Source: Mariprofundaceae bacterium (GTDB lineage: Bacteria; Pseudomonadota; Zetaproteobacteria; Mariprofundales; Mariprofundaceae). Taken from it: a DNA stretch of 5,355 bases. The stretch covers positions 1-5,355 of the forward strand of contig JAUZQR010000249.1 in the NCBI GenBank assembly GCA_030950865.1, written 5' to 3'. Within the stretch, counting starts at the first letter, position 1. Each line of letters starts with the position of its first letter. The position numbers were made by a program, and so were the translations under genes. The notes beneath the pieces were generated by a model, which was given only the letters and a program-made list of their open reading frames with translations, did not search any database and had not been told where the DNA came from. This document shows positions 5,354 to 5,355 of this stretch, piece by piece.

Positions 5354-5355
5354 AT
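5343..5355 (+). CDS. Start of the next mer-operon gene (first four codons)
   Basis: An ATG at 5343 is preceded by GGAGA (5332-5336) with a six-base spacer. It opens a frame reading MIAE to the window edge and overlaps the metallochaperone gene by 11 bases. The spacing and coding overlap look like the tight coupling seen elsewhere in this operon. Four residues cannot identify the product. A mercuric reductase (merA) would fit the operon, as no Hg(II)-reducing enzyme has been seen yet, but that is a guess from context. Confidence 0.55.

Overview
The window looks like part of a proteobacterial (Gram-negative) chromosome or large plasmid. It is moderately AT-rich, has good Shine-Dalgarno sequences, and encodes Proteobacteria-type Mer inner-membrane transporters. 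The genus cannot be fixed from the sequence. All genes lie on the + strand, are tightly packed and often overlap by a few bases. No RNA gene, CRISPR array, insertion sequence or rho-independent terminator was seen. No stretch over 300 bases lacks a gene.

Region 1 (1-3737) is a run of redox genes: the 3' end of an Old Yellow Enzyme-type ene-reductase, a DUF2461 protein joined to it by a stop/start overlap, a fusion of two CDGSH iron-sulfur motifs with a glutamate-synthase-type FMN/[3Fe-4S] domain, a nitroreductase-family flavoprotein starting inside the previous stop codon (ATGA), and a pirin. Three of the five are predicted flavoproteins. A role in reducing electrophiles or quinones, or in oxidative stress, is plausible but inferred.

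Region 2 (3738-5355) is a mercury-resistance (mer) module. A MerR-family promoter with a 20-bp spacer sits in the 51-bp gap after the pirin. Its -10 box lies so close to the merR ATG that the transcript is probably leaderless. MerR carries the Cys76/Cys111/Cys120 triad with the spacing of the Hg(II)-binding MerR. After it come merT (TTG start), an unrecognised 54-residue cysteine-rich single-pass membrane protein, a short merF lacking the usual C-terminal cysteine pair, and a 144-residue CopZ-N-type iron-sulfur/zinc metallochaperone (GTG start). The first four codons of a further gene, which could be merA, follow.

Inferred working model: Hg(II) entering the periplasm is taken through the membrane by MerT and MerF. 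It is then passed between cysteine pairs, possibly via the 54-residue protein and the Fe-S metallochaperone, to a reductase beyond the window. MerR at the head of the operon controls its own gene and the rest. No merP is present in the window. The best candidate for something undescribed is the 54-residue CHCKGGC/CPSCH protein, together with the metallochaperone.
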